From Arthrobacter agilis (GTDB lineage: Bacteria; Actinomycetota; Actinomycetes; Actinomycetales; Micrococcaceae), in assembly GCF_006494655.1 (NCBI RefSeq), contig NZ_VHIM01000001.1, forward strand, positions 62,001 through 126,000: a stretch of 64,000 nt of DNA, written 5' to 3'. The notes under the pieces are model-generated. The model was not told the origin of the DNA, searched no databases, and was given only the letters and a program-made list of their open reading frames with translations. The position numbers were made by a program, and so were the translations under genes. Position 1 is the stretch's first letter, and every line of letters begins with the position of its first letter. Shown here piece after piece: positions 38,770 through 46,867 of the stretch.

Positions 38770-40413
38770 TCACATCCGGAAGAGGCCGAAGGAGGTATCG
38801 GGCAGGGGCGCTGCGGCGCAGACGTCGAGGGCCAGTCCGAGGACGGTGCGGGTGTCCGCGGGATCGATCACGCCGTCGTCCCAGAGCCGTGCGGTCGAGT
38901 AGTACGGATTGCCCTGCGCCTCGTACTGGTCGCGGATGGGAGCGCGGAATGATTCCTCGTCCGCTGCGGACCACTGCTCCCCCCGGCCCTCCAGCTGGTC
39001 CCGCTTGACGGTCGCGAGGACGGACGATGCCTGGTTGCCGCCCATCACGGAGATGCGGCTCGCCGGCCACATCCAGAGGAACCGCGGTGAGTAGGCCCGG
39101 CCGCACATGGAGTAGTTCCCGGCGCCGAAGGAGCCGCCGACGACGACAGTCAATTTCGGGACGCGGCACGTGGCCACCGCGGTGACCATCTTGGCCCCGT
39201 TCTTCGCGATGCCGCCCGCCTCGTAGTCCTTGCCGACCATGAAGCCCGAGAGGTTCTGGAGGAAGACGAGCGGGATGCCACGCTGATCGCACAGTTCGAT
39301 GAAGTGGGCGCCCTTGAGTGCGGACTCGCTGAACAGCACGCCGTTGTTGGCGACGATCCCGACCTGGTGCCCGTGGATGGCGGCGAAACCGGTGACGAGC
39401 GTGGTGCCGTACTCGCGCTTGAATTCGTGGAAGCGGGATCCGTCGACGATCCGTGCGATGACCTCCCTGGCGTCGTAGGCGGCGTTGACGTCGGTCGGGA
39501 CGGCGCCGTACAGCTCCTCGGGGGCGACGGCGGGCTCCTCCGGCGTGGTCCCGCCCTCACGGAGGGTCTGCGCGGATGGGGCGGGCACGTCTGCGCGAAG
39601 GGTCGGAGTGGACGGCAGCGTCGAGATGATGTCGCGCACGATCTCGAGGGCGTGCTGATCGTTCTCGGCGAGGTGGTCGGTGACTCCGGAGACCCGGGAG
39701 TGCACGTCACCCCCGCCGAGCTCCTCCGCGGTCACGACCTCGCCGATCGCCGCCTTAACGAGCGGCGGGCCGCCGAGGAAGATGGTGCCCTGGTTCCGCA
39801 CGATCACGGTCTCATCGCTCATCGCCGGGACGTAGGCCCCGCCGGCCGTGCAGCTGCCCATCACTGCCGCGATCTGCGGGATCTTGCGGGCGGACATGGA
39901 GGCCTGGTTGTAGAAGATGCGGCCGAAGTGGTCGCGGTCCGGGAAGACCTCGTCCTGGCGGGGAAGGAAAGCGCCGCCGGAGTCCACGAGGTACACGCAC
40001 GGGAGGTGGTTCTCGAGCGCGATCTCCTGCGCGCGCAGGTGCTTCTTGACCGTCATCGGGTAGTAGGTGCCGCCCTTGACCGTGGCGTCGTTCGAGATCA
40101 CGAGGACGTGGCGGCCGTGGACCAGGCCGATCCCGGCGATCACGCCGGCGCCCGGGCACTCGTCGTCGTACATGCCGTTCGCGGCGAGGGGCGCGATCTC
40201 GAGGAACGGACTGCCGTCGTCGAGCAGCTGATCGATGCGTTCGCGCGGCAGCAGTTTGCCGCGGGCCGTGTGACGTTCGCGGGAGCGCTGCGGACCCCCG
40301 AGGGCCGTCGCGGCGAGACGTGCGCGGAGCTCGTCGACCAGCTCCTGCTGGGCGTTCGCGTTCGCGGCGAAGGCCGGTGAGAGCGGATCGACCTTCGATG
40401 TCAGAGTCTCCAT
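38770..40413 (-). CDS. Acyl-CoA carboxylase beta subunit (methylcrotonyl-CoA type)
   Basis: A 547-residue carboxyltransferase with the two crotonase-like halves: [39 protein letters not shown] and [16 protein letters not shown] in the first, and [35 protein letters not shown] and [11 protein letters not shown] in the second. These are the family blocks of methylcrotonyl-CoA carboxylase beta rather than propionyl-CoA carboxylase. First gene of the leucine operon, divergent from the TetR gene and preceded by two operator palindromes. Confidence 0.93.
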   Translation of the reverse strand: METLTSKVDPLSPAFAANANAQQELVDELRARLAATALGGPQRSRERHTARGKLLPRERIDQLLDDGSPFLEIAPLAANGMYDDECPGAGVIAGIGLVHGRHVLVISNDATVKGGTYYPMTVKKHLRAQEIALENHLPCVYLVDSGGAFLPRQDEVFPDRDHFGRIFYNQASMSARKIPQIAAVMGSCTAGGAYVPAMSDETVIVRNQGTIFLGGPPLVKAAIGEVVTAEELGGGDVHSRVSGVTDHLAENDQHALEIVRDIISTLPSTPTLRADVPAPSAQTLREGGTTPEEPAVAPEELYGAVPTDVNAAYDAREVIARIVDGSRFHEFKREYGTTLVTGFAAIHGHQVGIVANNGVLFSESALKGAHFIELCDQRGIPLVFLQNLSGFMVGKDYEAGGIAKNGAKMVTAVATCRVPKLTVVVGGSFGAGNYSMCGRAYSPRFLWMWPASRISVMGGNQASSVLATVKRDQLEGRGEQWSAADEESFRAPIRDQYEAQGNPYYSTARLWDDGVIDPADTRTVLGLALDVCAAAPLPDTSFGLFRM

Positions 40414-40437
40414 CGACTACTTCCTCGCGCAGTATTC

Positions 40438-40455
40438 AGTTAGCAGACGCTAACT
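40438..40455. promoter_or_regulatory. TetR-type operator 1 (perfect 18-bp palindrome)
   Basis: AGTTAGC and GCTAACT are perfect complements across a four-base spacer. The site is 25 bp upstream of the carboxylase beta ATG, and reads RGTTAGYnnnnRYTAACY like the neighbouring site. It probably covers the core promoter of the leucine operon. Confidence 0.7.
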
Positions 40456-40462
40456 CGATTCA

Positions 40463-40480
40463 GGTTAGTGGTCATTAACC
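40463..40480. promoter_or_regulatory. TetR-type operator 2 (18-bp near-palindrome)
   Basis: GGTTAGT and ATTAACC flank a four-base spacer with a single mismatch, matching operator 1 in arm sequence and spacing. The centres are 25 bp apart. This copy is nearer the regulator gene, which suggests autorepression. Confidence 0.68.
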
Positions 40481-40528
40481 TGAATGTCCATCAGAATGAG
40501 GGAAAGACCCCTGGACGATGAGGATTGC

Positions 40529-41140
40529 ATGGAGGCCCTGCCCACCGAGGACCGCATGACCGGCCGGAGCATCGCCAAGGCGAGCCGTCGCGCCGCCCTG
40601 CTCGACGCCGCCGCACATCTCTTCGCCGTCCGCGGCTACAACGGCGTGTCCATCGAGGACCTCGGCGCCGCCGCAGGTGTCAGCGGTCCGGCCGTGTATC
40701 GACACTTCGCCGGGAAGCCCTCCGTGCTCTCGTCGCTGCTCACCGGCGTGAGCGAGGACCTCCTCGAAGGTGGCCGGGCCGTCGCGGCCGCCGCCGTCAC
40801 ACCGGAGGATGCACTGCGGGCCCTGATCCGTTTCCAGGTCGAGTTCGCGGTGAGCCACGCCGACGTGATCCGGGTTCAGGACCGCGACCTCGGGTCCCTG
40901 CCGGACGAGGACGAGCGCACCGTCCGCTCGCTCCAGCGCAGCTACGTCCAGGTCTGGATCGACGAACTGGCGGCTTTCCAGCCGGATTCCGAGCGCCCGC
41001 TGCTGCGACGCAGGGTCCATGCCGTGTTCGGTCTGATCAACTCGACGCCCCACACAGCGCACGGCACCGGCCCCGGCAGCGACCTGGCCGCGCTGCGTGA
41101 ATTGCTGGAGGACATGGCGTGGGCAGCTCTGACCGTGTGA
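40529..41140 (+). CDS. TetR-family repressor of the leucine operon
   Basis: A 203-residue TetR protein with an N-terminal HTH (RRAALLDAAAHLFAVRGYNGVSIEDLGAAAGVSGPAVYRHFAGK region) and an all-helical ligand domain of the type seen in actinobacterial acyl-CoA regulators. I place the start at ATG 40529, with AGGA four bases upstream; ATG 40484 would lie 3 nt from operator 2 with no ribosome site and add 15 residues. It is divergent from the leucine operon, as is M. tuberculosis Rv2506. The effector is likely an acyl-CoA of the pathway (inference). Confidence 0.88.
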   Translation: MEALPTEDRMTGRSIAKASRRAALLDAAAHLFAVRGYNGVSIEDLGAAAGVSGPAVYRHFAGKPSVLSSLLTGVSEDLLEGGRAVAAAAVTPEDALRALIRFQVEFAVSHADVIRVQDRDLGSLPDEDERTVRSLQRSYVQVWIDELAAFQPDSERPLLRRRVHAVFGLINSTPHTAHGTGPGSDLAALRELLEDMAWAALTV

Positions 41141-41314
41141 GGACAACCACTCGAGGCGGATCCCGCAGGTACCGGGGCTGCGCGGCCGGGTAGCCGGTGC
41201 CCCTCCTGGCCTGGGTGGCGCGTCCCTGCGGCATCCCCTGCCGCCTAGTACGCTGAACCACGAGAAGCTCCGGTCACGCAGTGTGGCCGGACCCCGCCGA
41301 CTGAAAGTGCCACC

Positions 41315-41782
41315 GTGATCACGCTACGTCCCGTGGAATCCACCGACCTCGACGAGTTCTTCTCGCACCAGCTGGATCCCAGTGCCAACCACATGGCGGC
41401 TTTCGGCGCGAAGAACCCGTCCGACCGCGGGGTCTTCGACCACCACTGGCAGGACATCCTCAATGATCGGAAGATCACGGTGCGCACCATCCTGTCCGAC
41501 GGCGACGTGGTGGGCAGCATCCTGGCCTACCACGACGGCGATGCGCCGGAGATCAGCTACTGGATCGACAGGTCGCGGTGGGGTCAGGGCATCACCACCG
41601 CCGCCGTCGGGCAGTTCCTCGACGAGGTCACCGAGCGGCCCATCCGTGCCCGCGCCGTGGCGGACAACGTGAGCTCCATCCGCATCCTCGAGCGCTGGGG
41701 CTTCCAGCAGGTCGGCGAGACGCAGGGCTTCGCGCCGGCGCGCGGCGCTGTGGTGCGCGAGCTCATCCTCGAACTGGTCTAG
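41315..41782 (+). CDS. GNAT-family N-acetyltransferase (RimJ/RimL-like)
   Basis: A 155-residue acetyltransferase with the RimJ/RimL-type pattern: ITLRPVESTDLDEFF, SYWIDRSRWGQGITTAAVGQFL (acetyl-CoA loop) and VADNVSSIRILERWGFQQV. The substrate is unknown. The GTG at 41315 follows GAAAG seven bases upstream. It stands alone on the plus strand between the TetR gene and the convergent E2 gene, and shows no obvious tie to either. Confidence 0.85.
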   Translation: MITLRPVESTDLDEFFSHQLDPSANHMAAFGAKNPSDRGVFDHHWQDILNDRKITVRTILSDGDVVGSILAYHDGDAPEISYWIDRSRWGQGITTAAVGQFLDEVTERPIRARAVADNVSSIRILERWGFQQVGETQGFAPARGAVVRELILELV

Positions 41783-41834
41783 CCCCGCGGCCCCGCCCCC
41801 GCACCTGGACCATCGCCAGGAGTATCGCCTGGAC

Positions 41835-43295
41835 CTAGACCATGGTCAAGACCATCGCGGGGTTGCGCAGGATGGTCCCGACGTCGGCCAGGAAGCGCGA
41901 GCCCTGCTCGCCGTCGACCAGCCGGTGGTCGAAGGACAGGCTGAGCGTCATCACGGACCGCAGTGCGACGGCACCCTGGTACTCCCACGGCATGCTGCGC
42001 ACAGCTCCCATCGCCAGGATGGCCGCCTCACCCGGGTTCAGGATCGGCGTACCGGCGTCGATGCCGAACACACCGATGTTCGTGATCGAGACCGTTCCGC
42101 CCGCGAGATCGGCGGGAGGGGTCCTGCCGGCGCGCGCGGTCTCGGTCAGCGCCCCGAGCGCCCGAGCGAGGTCGACCAGCGTGCGCGACTGCGCTTCCTT
42201 GATGTTCGGGACCAGCAGCCCGCGCGGCGTCGCGGCGGCGATCCCGAGGTTCACGTCCGAGTACTGGACGATCTCCTGCGCAGCCTCGTCCCAGGACGAG
42301 TTGAGCGTCGGATTGCGCGCTATCGCGATGCACACGGCCTTGGCGACGATGGTGAGCGGCGTGACCCTCGTGCCTTCGAAGGCGCGGCTCGATCTCAGGT
42401 CGGCGAGCAGCTCCATGGTCGGCGTGACGTCGATGGTCAGGAACTCCGTGACGTGCGGAGCGGTGAAGGCACTCGCCACCATGGCCGCGGCTGTGTGCTT
42501 GCGCATGCCCCGGATGGGGACACGCTGGACACCGGCGCGCGGCGGGACGGACGGGCCCGGGCCCGACGCCGGGGCGGAGTCCCCAGCGACAGGGCCAGCC
42601 CCCGCAGGGCTGTCGGCGTCCGGACGGTCGGCGTCCGGCCTGTCTGCGTTCGGGCTGTGGCCGTCCGGGCTGTCCGCGAGCACGGCGAGGACGTCCGCGC
42701 GCGTGATCAGTGCGTTCGGCCCCGTGCCCGTCACCGCGCCGAGCGTGACGCCGAGATCGCGCGCGAGCTTGCGGACGGGAGGGGTCGATCGGGGCCGGTC
42801 TGCACCGGTGACTGCAGGGTCGGGAGTTGGCTCGGGTGCTGTCGCGGGCGGAGCCTCCCTGGTGGACGCAGGGCCGGGGGCCGGGGCATGCGTCGCGTGG
42901 CGCGCGCGCCGCTGGGGTCGGCCCCCCTTCTCAACCGCTGCGCCGTATCCCACGAGGTTCGGCTCACGCTTGGCGGGCTCCTCCTCCTCGGGCGGTGGCG
43001 AGACCTCGCCGGACTCGCTCCCCACCCTGAACGAGACGATCGTCGCACCGACGTCGACCACGGTCCCGGCGGCCTCGTGCAGGGTCACGACGACGCCCGC
43101 GTACGGCGAGGGGAGTTCGACGACGGCCTTGGCGGTCTCGACGTCGGCGATGATCTGGTTGAGCTCGACGGTGTCGCCCTCGGCGATGTGCCACTGGACG
43201 ATCTCCGACTCGGTGAGTCCTTCCCCGAGGTCGGGCAGCCGGAACTCCCGGATGCCGGTCGACGTGCCGGCCGATGACAGGGTGGCCGCGGTCAT
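41835..43295 (-). CDS. bkdC: Branched-chain 2-oxoacid dehydrogenase E2 (dihydrolipoyl acyltransferase)
   Basis: The 486-residue E2 core protein has one lipoyl domain (LPDLGEGLTESEIVQWHIAEGD-type start; lipoyl lysine K56 in DVETAKAVVE), a Pro/Ala-rich linker, an E3-binding domain (PPVRKLARDLGVTLGAVTGTG), a second flexible linker and the catalytic domain with FDHRLVDG, where H457 and D461 act. It passes acyl groups from E1 to CoA. Its start overlaps the E1 beta stop by 4 nt. Lipoamide dehydrogenase (E3) is not in the window. Confidence 0.93.
   Translation of the reverse strand: MTAATLSSAGTSTGIREFRLPDLGEGLTESEIVQWHIAEGDTVELNQIIADVETAKAVVELPSPYAGVVVTLHEAAGTVVDVGATIVSFRVGSESGEVSPPPEEEEPAKREPNLVGYGAAVEKGGRPQRRARHATHAPAPGPASTREAPPATAPEPTPDPAVTGADRPRSTPPVRKLARDLGVTLGAVTGTGPNALITRADVLAVLADSPDGHSPNADRPDADRPDADSPAGAGPVAGDSAPASGPGPSVPPRAGVQRVPIRGMRKHTAAAMVASAFTAPHVTEFLTIDVTPTMELLADLRSSRAFEGTRVTPLTIVAKAVCIAIARNPTLNSSWDEAAQEIVQYSDVNLGIAAATPRGLLVPNIKEAQSRTLVDLARALGALTETARAGRTPPADLAGGTVSITNIGVFGIDAGTPILNPGEAAILAMGAVRSMPWEYQGAVALRSVMTLSLSFDHRLVDGEQGSRFLADVGTILRNPAMVLTMV
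42599..42682 (-). repeat. Short repeats in the E2 inter-domain linker
   Basis: About residues 204-232 read DSPDGHSPNADRPDADRPDADS, three near-copies of a (N/P)ADRPD-type unit, mirrored by repeated GTCGGCGTCCGG in the DNA. It looks like slippage-prone linker sequence between the E3-binding and catalytic domains, with no catalytic residue involved. Confidence 0.6.
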
Positions 43296-44314
43296 TGCGC
43301 CGCCCCCTGGCCCTCGAGGCCGCTCAGCGAGTTCTGTCGGCGGAGTACACGGTCCACCCCGTCGAGGATCCGGTCGAGGTCGGGGAGATGGTGGAATTCG
43401 AGTTTCGAGTACGGGTAGGGGATGTCGAACCCCGTGACGCGCACGGGCGCGTGCTCGAGGTAGTCGAAGCAGCGCTCCGTGATGCTGGCGGCGATCTCCG
43501 CGCCGAGCCCGCCGGACTGCGCGGCCTCGTGCGTGATGACGAGCCGGCCGGTCTTCCGCACCGAGGCCTCGACCGTCGCGAAGTCGATCGGCGCGAGCGA
43601 CCGCAGGTCGATCACCTCGATCGAGATGCCGTCGTCGGACGCCGCGATGGCGGCGTCGCGGGCGGTGGGCACGAGGGGACCGTAGGTCACGAGGGTGACG
43701 TCGGTGCCACGAGCGACCACGCGGGCCGTTCCCATGTCCGACGACGCCGGGATCGCCCCCTCATCCACTTCACCCTTGACGTGGTAGCGGCGCTTGGGTT
43801 CGAAGTACAGGACCGGATCGTCGCTGGCGATGGCCTGCTGGATCATCGTGTAGGCATCCTGCGGGTTCGAGACGCTGACCACGCGCAGCCCCGAGGTGTG
43901 CGTGAAGTAGGCCTCCGGTGATTCCGAATGGTGCTCGGGCGAGCCGATGCCGCCGCCGAAGGGCACGCGGATGGTGATGGGCATCTTCACGGCGCCCTGC
44001 GTGCGGTAGTGCAGTTTGGCGACCTGGCAGACGATCTGGTCGAACGCCGGGTAGATGAAGCCGTCGAACTGGATCTCGACCACGGGCCGGTACCCCCGAT
44101 AGGCCATCCCCACGGCGGTACCCATGATGGCGGCTTCCGCGAGGGGGCTGTCGAGCACGCGGTGGGCGCCAAAGTCCTTCTGCAGGCCGTCGGTGATGCG
44201 GAAAACACCACCGAGCTTGCCGATGTCCTCACCCATGAGGATCACCTTGGGGTCGTCATCCATCGCGCGGCGGAGGCCTGCGTTGATCGCGCGGCCGAAG
44301 GTCATGGTGGACAT
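43292..44314 (-). CDS. bkdB: Branched-chain 2-oxoacid dehydrogenase E1 component, beta subunit
   Basis: A 340-residue transketolase-like beta subunit with GEDIGKLGGVFRITDGL, VPFGGGIGSPEHHSESPEAY and the C-terminal LVITHEAAQSGGLGAEIAA. Together with E1 alpha it decarboxylates branched 2-oxoacids using thiamine diphosphate. The GSPEHHSES segment is typical of the branched-chain rather than the pyruvate enzyme. The ATG 44312-44314 shares one base with the E1 alpha stop (TGATG), ensuring coupled translation. Confidence 0.93.
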   Translation of the reverse strand: MSTMTFGRAINAGLRRAMDDDPKVILMGEDIGKLGGVFRITDGLQKDFGAHRVLDSPLAEAAIMGTAVGMAYRGYRPVVEIQFDGFIYPAFDQIVCQVAKLHYRTQGAVKMPITIRVPFGGGIGSPEHHSESPEAYFTHTSGLRVVSVSNPQDAYTMIQQAIASDDPVLYFEPKRRYHVKGEVDEGAIPASSDMGTARVVARGTDVTLVTYGPLVPTARDAAIAASDDGISIEVIDLRSLAPIDFATVEASVRKTGRLVITHEAAQSGGLGAEIAASITERCFDYLEHAPVRVTGFDIPYPYSKLEFHHLPDLDRILDGVDRVLRRQNSLSGLEGQGAAQ

Positions 44315-45516
44315 CAGCGGGAGCCTTCCTGGGAGGTCTGGGCGAAGGAGGCGAGGTAGCGCTCGTAGTGGTCCTGCTGGCGGTCCAGCCAGGAGTTCGG
44401 CTCGCTGTAGACGTGCCGGAAGACGTCCGACGGCGCCGGTTCCGGCATGGACAGACAACCCTCGCGCAGTTCCGCGGCCACGGCGTCGGCCTTCGCCCTC
44501 ACGGCGTCGGAGTAGGTCGCGTCGAGCAGTCCCAGCGAGTCGAGCAGCGTTGCGAGGCGAGCGAGCGGGTCGCGCGCGCTCCAGTCCTCGAGTTCGTTGG
44601 CGTCCCGGTACCTGGTCGGGTCGTCCGCCGTCGTGTGCGGCCCCATGCGGTAGGTGACGGCCTCGATGAAGGTGGGGCCTCCCCCCGATCGGGCGCGGGC
44701 GAGTGCTTCGCGGGTCACGGCGAGGCAGGCGAGGACGTCGTTGCCGTCCACCCGCACGGACGGGATGCCGAAACCGGGCGCCCTTCGTGCGATCGGGACG
44801 TGGGCCTGTACTCCCACCGGCTCGGAGATGGCCCAGTGGTTGTTCTGGCAGAAGAAGATGACGGGCGCCTGGTAGCTCGCAGCGAAGACCATGGCCTCGT
44901 TGACGTCACCCTGGCTCGTGGCACCGTCGCCGAAGTAGGTGACGGCGGCGGAGTCGGCGCCGTCGTTGATGATGCCCATGGCGTAGCCCGTGGCGTGCAG
45001 GGTCTGTGCCCCGATGATGACCTGCGGTGTCGCCATGTTGATGGAGTAGGGGTCCCAGCCCGACGAGGCGTTGCCGCGCCAGACACGCAGGATGTCGGCG
45101 AGGTCGACGCCCCGGCAGTAAGCGACGGCGTTCTCGCGGTAGCTGGAGAACACGAAGTCGTCCGAGCGCAGTGCCCTGCCGGAGCCGATCTGCGCAGCCT
45201 CCTGCCCGAGGAGCGGCGGCCAGAGAGCCAGTTCCCCCTGGCGCTGCAGAGCCGTGGCCTCCGCGTCGATGCGGCGCACCACCACCATGTCCTCGTACAG
45301 CTTCTGCAGGGCGGCGCCGTCGACGTCGGCAACGAGGTCGTCGTAGTGGTCGTGCGGGTGACGCACGCCGTGGTGGTCGACGAGTTGGACGAGCTCGTCC
45401 GCGGCCTCGTGAAGCGGGCCGGGGAGGACTGTCCCGCTCATGGCTCGCGGCCTCGTGTCCTGCCGGTCGGACCCCGATGTGGATCCTCGGCCCGGCCGGG
45501 TGGCGTCCTCGCTCAT
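44314..45516 (-). CDS. bkdA: Branched-chain 2-oxoacid dehydrogenase E1 component, alpha subunit
   Basis: The 400-residue thiamine-diphosphate subunit has the cofactor motif GDGATSQGDVNEA ending in CQNNHWAIS, and the phosphorylation-loop equivalent YRMGPHTTADDPTRYRD, which marks 2-oxoisovalerate/branched-chain E1 alpha enzymes. The ATG at 45516 has GGAGG upstream. First gene of the bkd operon; a -35/-10 pair lies about 90-115 bp upstream. It is divergent from a frameshifted Lrp gene that probably was its regulator. Confidence 0.94.
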   Translation of the reverse strand: MSEDATRPGRGSTSGSDRQDTRPRAMSGTVLPGPLHEAADELVQLVDHHGVRHPHDHYDDLVADVDGAALQKLYEDMVVVRRIDAEATALQRQGELALWPPLLGQEAAQIGSGRALRSDDFVFSSYRENAVAYCRGVDLADILRVWRGNASSGWDPYSINMATPQVIIGAQTLHATGYAMGIINDGADSAAVTYFGDGATSQGDVNEAMVFAASYQAPVIFFCQNNHWAISEPVGVQAHVPIARRAPGFGIPSVRVDGNDVLACLAVTREALARARSGGGPTFIEAVTYRMGPHTTADDPTRYRDANELEDWSARDPLARLATLLDSLGLLDATYSDAVRAKADAVAAELREGCLSMPEPAPSDVFRHVYSEPNSWLDRQQDHYERYLASFAQTSQEGSR

Positions 45517-45604
45517 TGCACGATACCTCCGCTAATCAGACGGCCCCTTCCCCGCGATCGGCAGGCCCAAAGGGCACCGGGCGCCTTTACCCGGAATGAA
45601 TATG

Positions 45605-45633
45605 ACCCTACTCACAGGCCGCAGATGGCACAA
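45605..45633 (-). promoter_or_regulatory. Candidate sigma-70-type promoter for the bkd operon
   Basis: On the minus strand TTGTGC (45628-45633) and TAGGGT (45605-45610) are separated by exactly 17 bp, followed by an AT-rich CATATTCATT stretch. Transcription would begin about 80 nt before the bkdA ATG, leaving a leader in which Lrp sites could lie. Confidence 0.45.
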
Positions 45634-45700
45634 CCGATTCCTTGTCCACTGAGCAGAGTGCCCTATTCCGGTCGTTGGGCTCGTGTTAGCGTTGCGCACT

Positions 45701-46176
45701 ATGCAACCCCTCGACCTCACGGACACGCGACTCCTCCAGGCAATGTCCAAGGACCCGCGGCGCACCGTCGTCGCCCTCGCCCAGAAGCTCGGGCTCTCCC
45801 GCAACAGGTGCAGGCACGGATGGCGCAACTGGAGAAGAAGTCGGTGTTCCTCTCCTTCGAGCGCCGCATCAACACGGTGTCACTCGGCTACCCGCTGACG
45901 GCGTTCATCCACGTCCACGTCCAGCAGCAGAAACTGGCGGCGATCACGCACAGCATCGCGGCCGTACCCGAGGTCATCGAGGCGTTCGGGCTGACCGGCC
46001 AGGCCGACATCCTGGTGCGGGTGGTGGCCGTCGACGCCGAGGACCTCTTCCGCATCAACGGGAAGATCCTGGCCTGCGACGGCGTGGAACGGTGCGATAC
46101 CTCGCTTGCGATGGGCGAGCTCGTCCCCTTCCGCGTGGAGCCGCTCCTGGCACGCGGACCGCGCCCACCGTCCTAG
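45701..46176 (+). pseudogene. Lrp/AsnC-family regulator interrupted by a one-base frameshift
   Basis: The first frame reads MQPLDLTDTRLLQAMSKDPR and runs through the helix-turn-helix to LGLSRN, then goes out of phase at about 45805-45807. The next frame carries on at once with VQARMAQLEKKSVFLSFERR and a complete Lrp effector-binding (RAM) domain to the stop at 46176. Adding one base (for example C in AAC-A-GG, giving the expected SRNTVQARM) restores a normal ~158-residue protein. Both halves are otherwise intact, so the lesion is recent or a sequencing error. Divergent position suggests a bkd regulator. TAGCGT at 45687-45692 may be a leaderless -10 box. Confidence 0.85.
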
Positions 46177-46281
46177 CGCACAGCGCCTCCCCACCGTCGA
46201 TCGGGTGGGCGACGGACGGCAGACGGCCCCGCGCGTGCATGCCGACCGGCCCGAGCTGACGAGGGCGAAGAGTTCCCTCTG

Positions 46282-46581
46282 CTACCGGGTCAGGGAGTCG
46301 TCGCGGAAGCCGTAGATGACGGGCACCGCGCAGTCGACCGCTGGACACTGCAACTCCTGAACCACCGGGTTCAGCGGCTTGCCGCAGACCAGTCCGTTCG
46401 CGTTGCCCTCGGAGTCGATCACCCCGGGAAGCCGGTAGCCCTCCTCGAGGAGTTGCGCGACGATCAGGACCTGGTTGCTGGCAGGGCACCCGGTCGCGGA
46501 CGCAGGCTCTGCCAGGGCCGCGGTCGACGGGATGAGAGCGAACGCCGCGGTTGCCGCGGCGACGAGGACGAAGCGTTTCAT
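46282..46581 (-). CDS. Small secreted protein with two likely disulfides
   Basis: A 99-residue protein with a clear Sec signal peptide (MKRFVLVAAATAAFALIPSTAALA, probable cleavage after ALA) and a ~75-residue mature part with four cysteines (GCPAS, LVCGK, LQCPAVDC). I do not recognise a functional family. The ATG at 46579-46581 has AAAGGG upstream. It stands alone between the bkd region and the symporter operon, with no functional link visible. Confidence 0.75.
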   Translation of the reverse strand: MKRFVLVAAATAAFALIPSTAALAEPASATGCPASNQVLIVAQLLEEGYRLPGVIDSEGNANGLVCGKPLNPVVQELQCPAVDCAVPVIYGFRDDSLTR

Positions 46582-46817
46582 CGGAATCCCTTTCGGCAGG
46601 GCCGCACCCTTGCGGCCACCTTCAGTGTGTGCCCGGAACGCCCGGCCCGCAAGGACCGATTGAACGGTTCCGCGCGGCCCACGACGTCGACGATGTCCGC
46701 GACTCCGCGACAGCCGCACGAACCTGAGCGAGCCCGTGCACGACGCCGATCGCCGCTGGCCGTATCACCGCCCGCCCGTCCGACCGGGCGTACCTGCGGT
46801 CGTCGTCAGGGACGCGA

Positions 46818-46852
46818 AAGGGGCCGCCCAACATCCGGTGAGCGGGCCCCTC
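46818..46852 (-). terminator. Terminator after the symporter operon
   Basis: On the minus strand the stem GGGGCC-CGC/GCG-GCCCC is followed by TTTCG, 16 nt past the symporter stop. The remaining 46582-46817 part of this 286-nt gap shows no gene; it is the upstream region of the small secreted protein. Confidence 0.65.
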
Positions 46853-46867
46853 CGTACGACGCGCGGC

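Noticed and set aside
41783..41834. Terminator between the GNAT gene and bkd E2 gene
   Set aside because: Only short imperfect repeats such as CCTGG/CCAGG are seen; not strong enough to list.
45795..45815. Programmed frameshift in the Lrp gene
   Set aside because: There is no slippery heptamer, internal ribosome site or downstream pseudoknot, and Lrp proteins are not known to use frameshifting.
32602..46176. Recent horizontal transfer of the catabolic region
   Set aside because: Codon use and GC content look the same as the surrounding genes by eye, and there is no integrase, tRNA-end duplication or IS at the borders.
46190..46280. Hairpin after the Lrp pseudogene
   Set aside because: A six-base stem with a ten-base loop is within chance expectation at this GC content.
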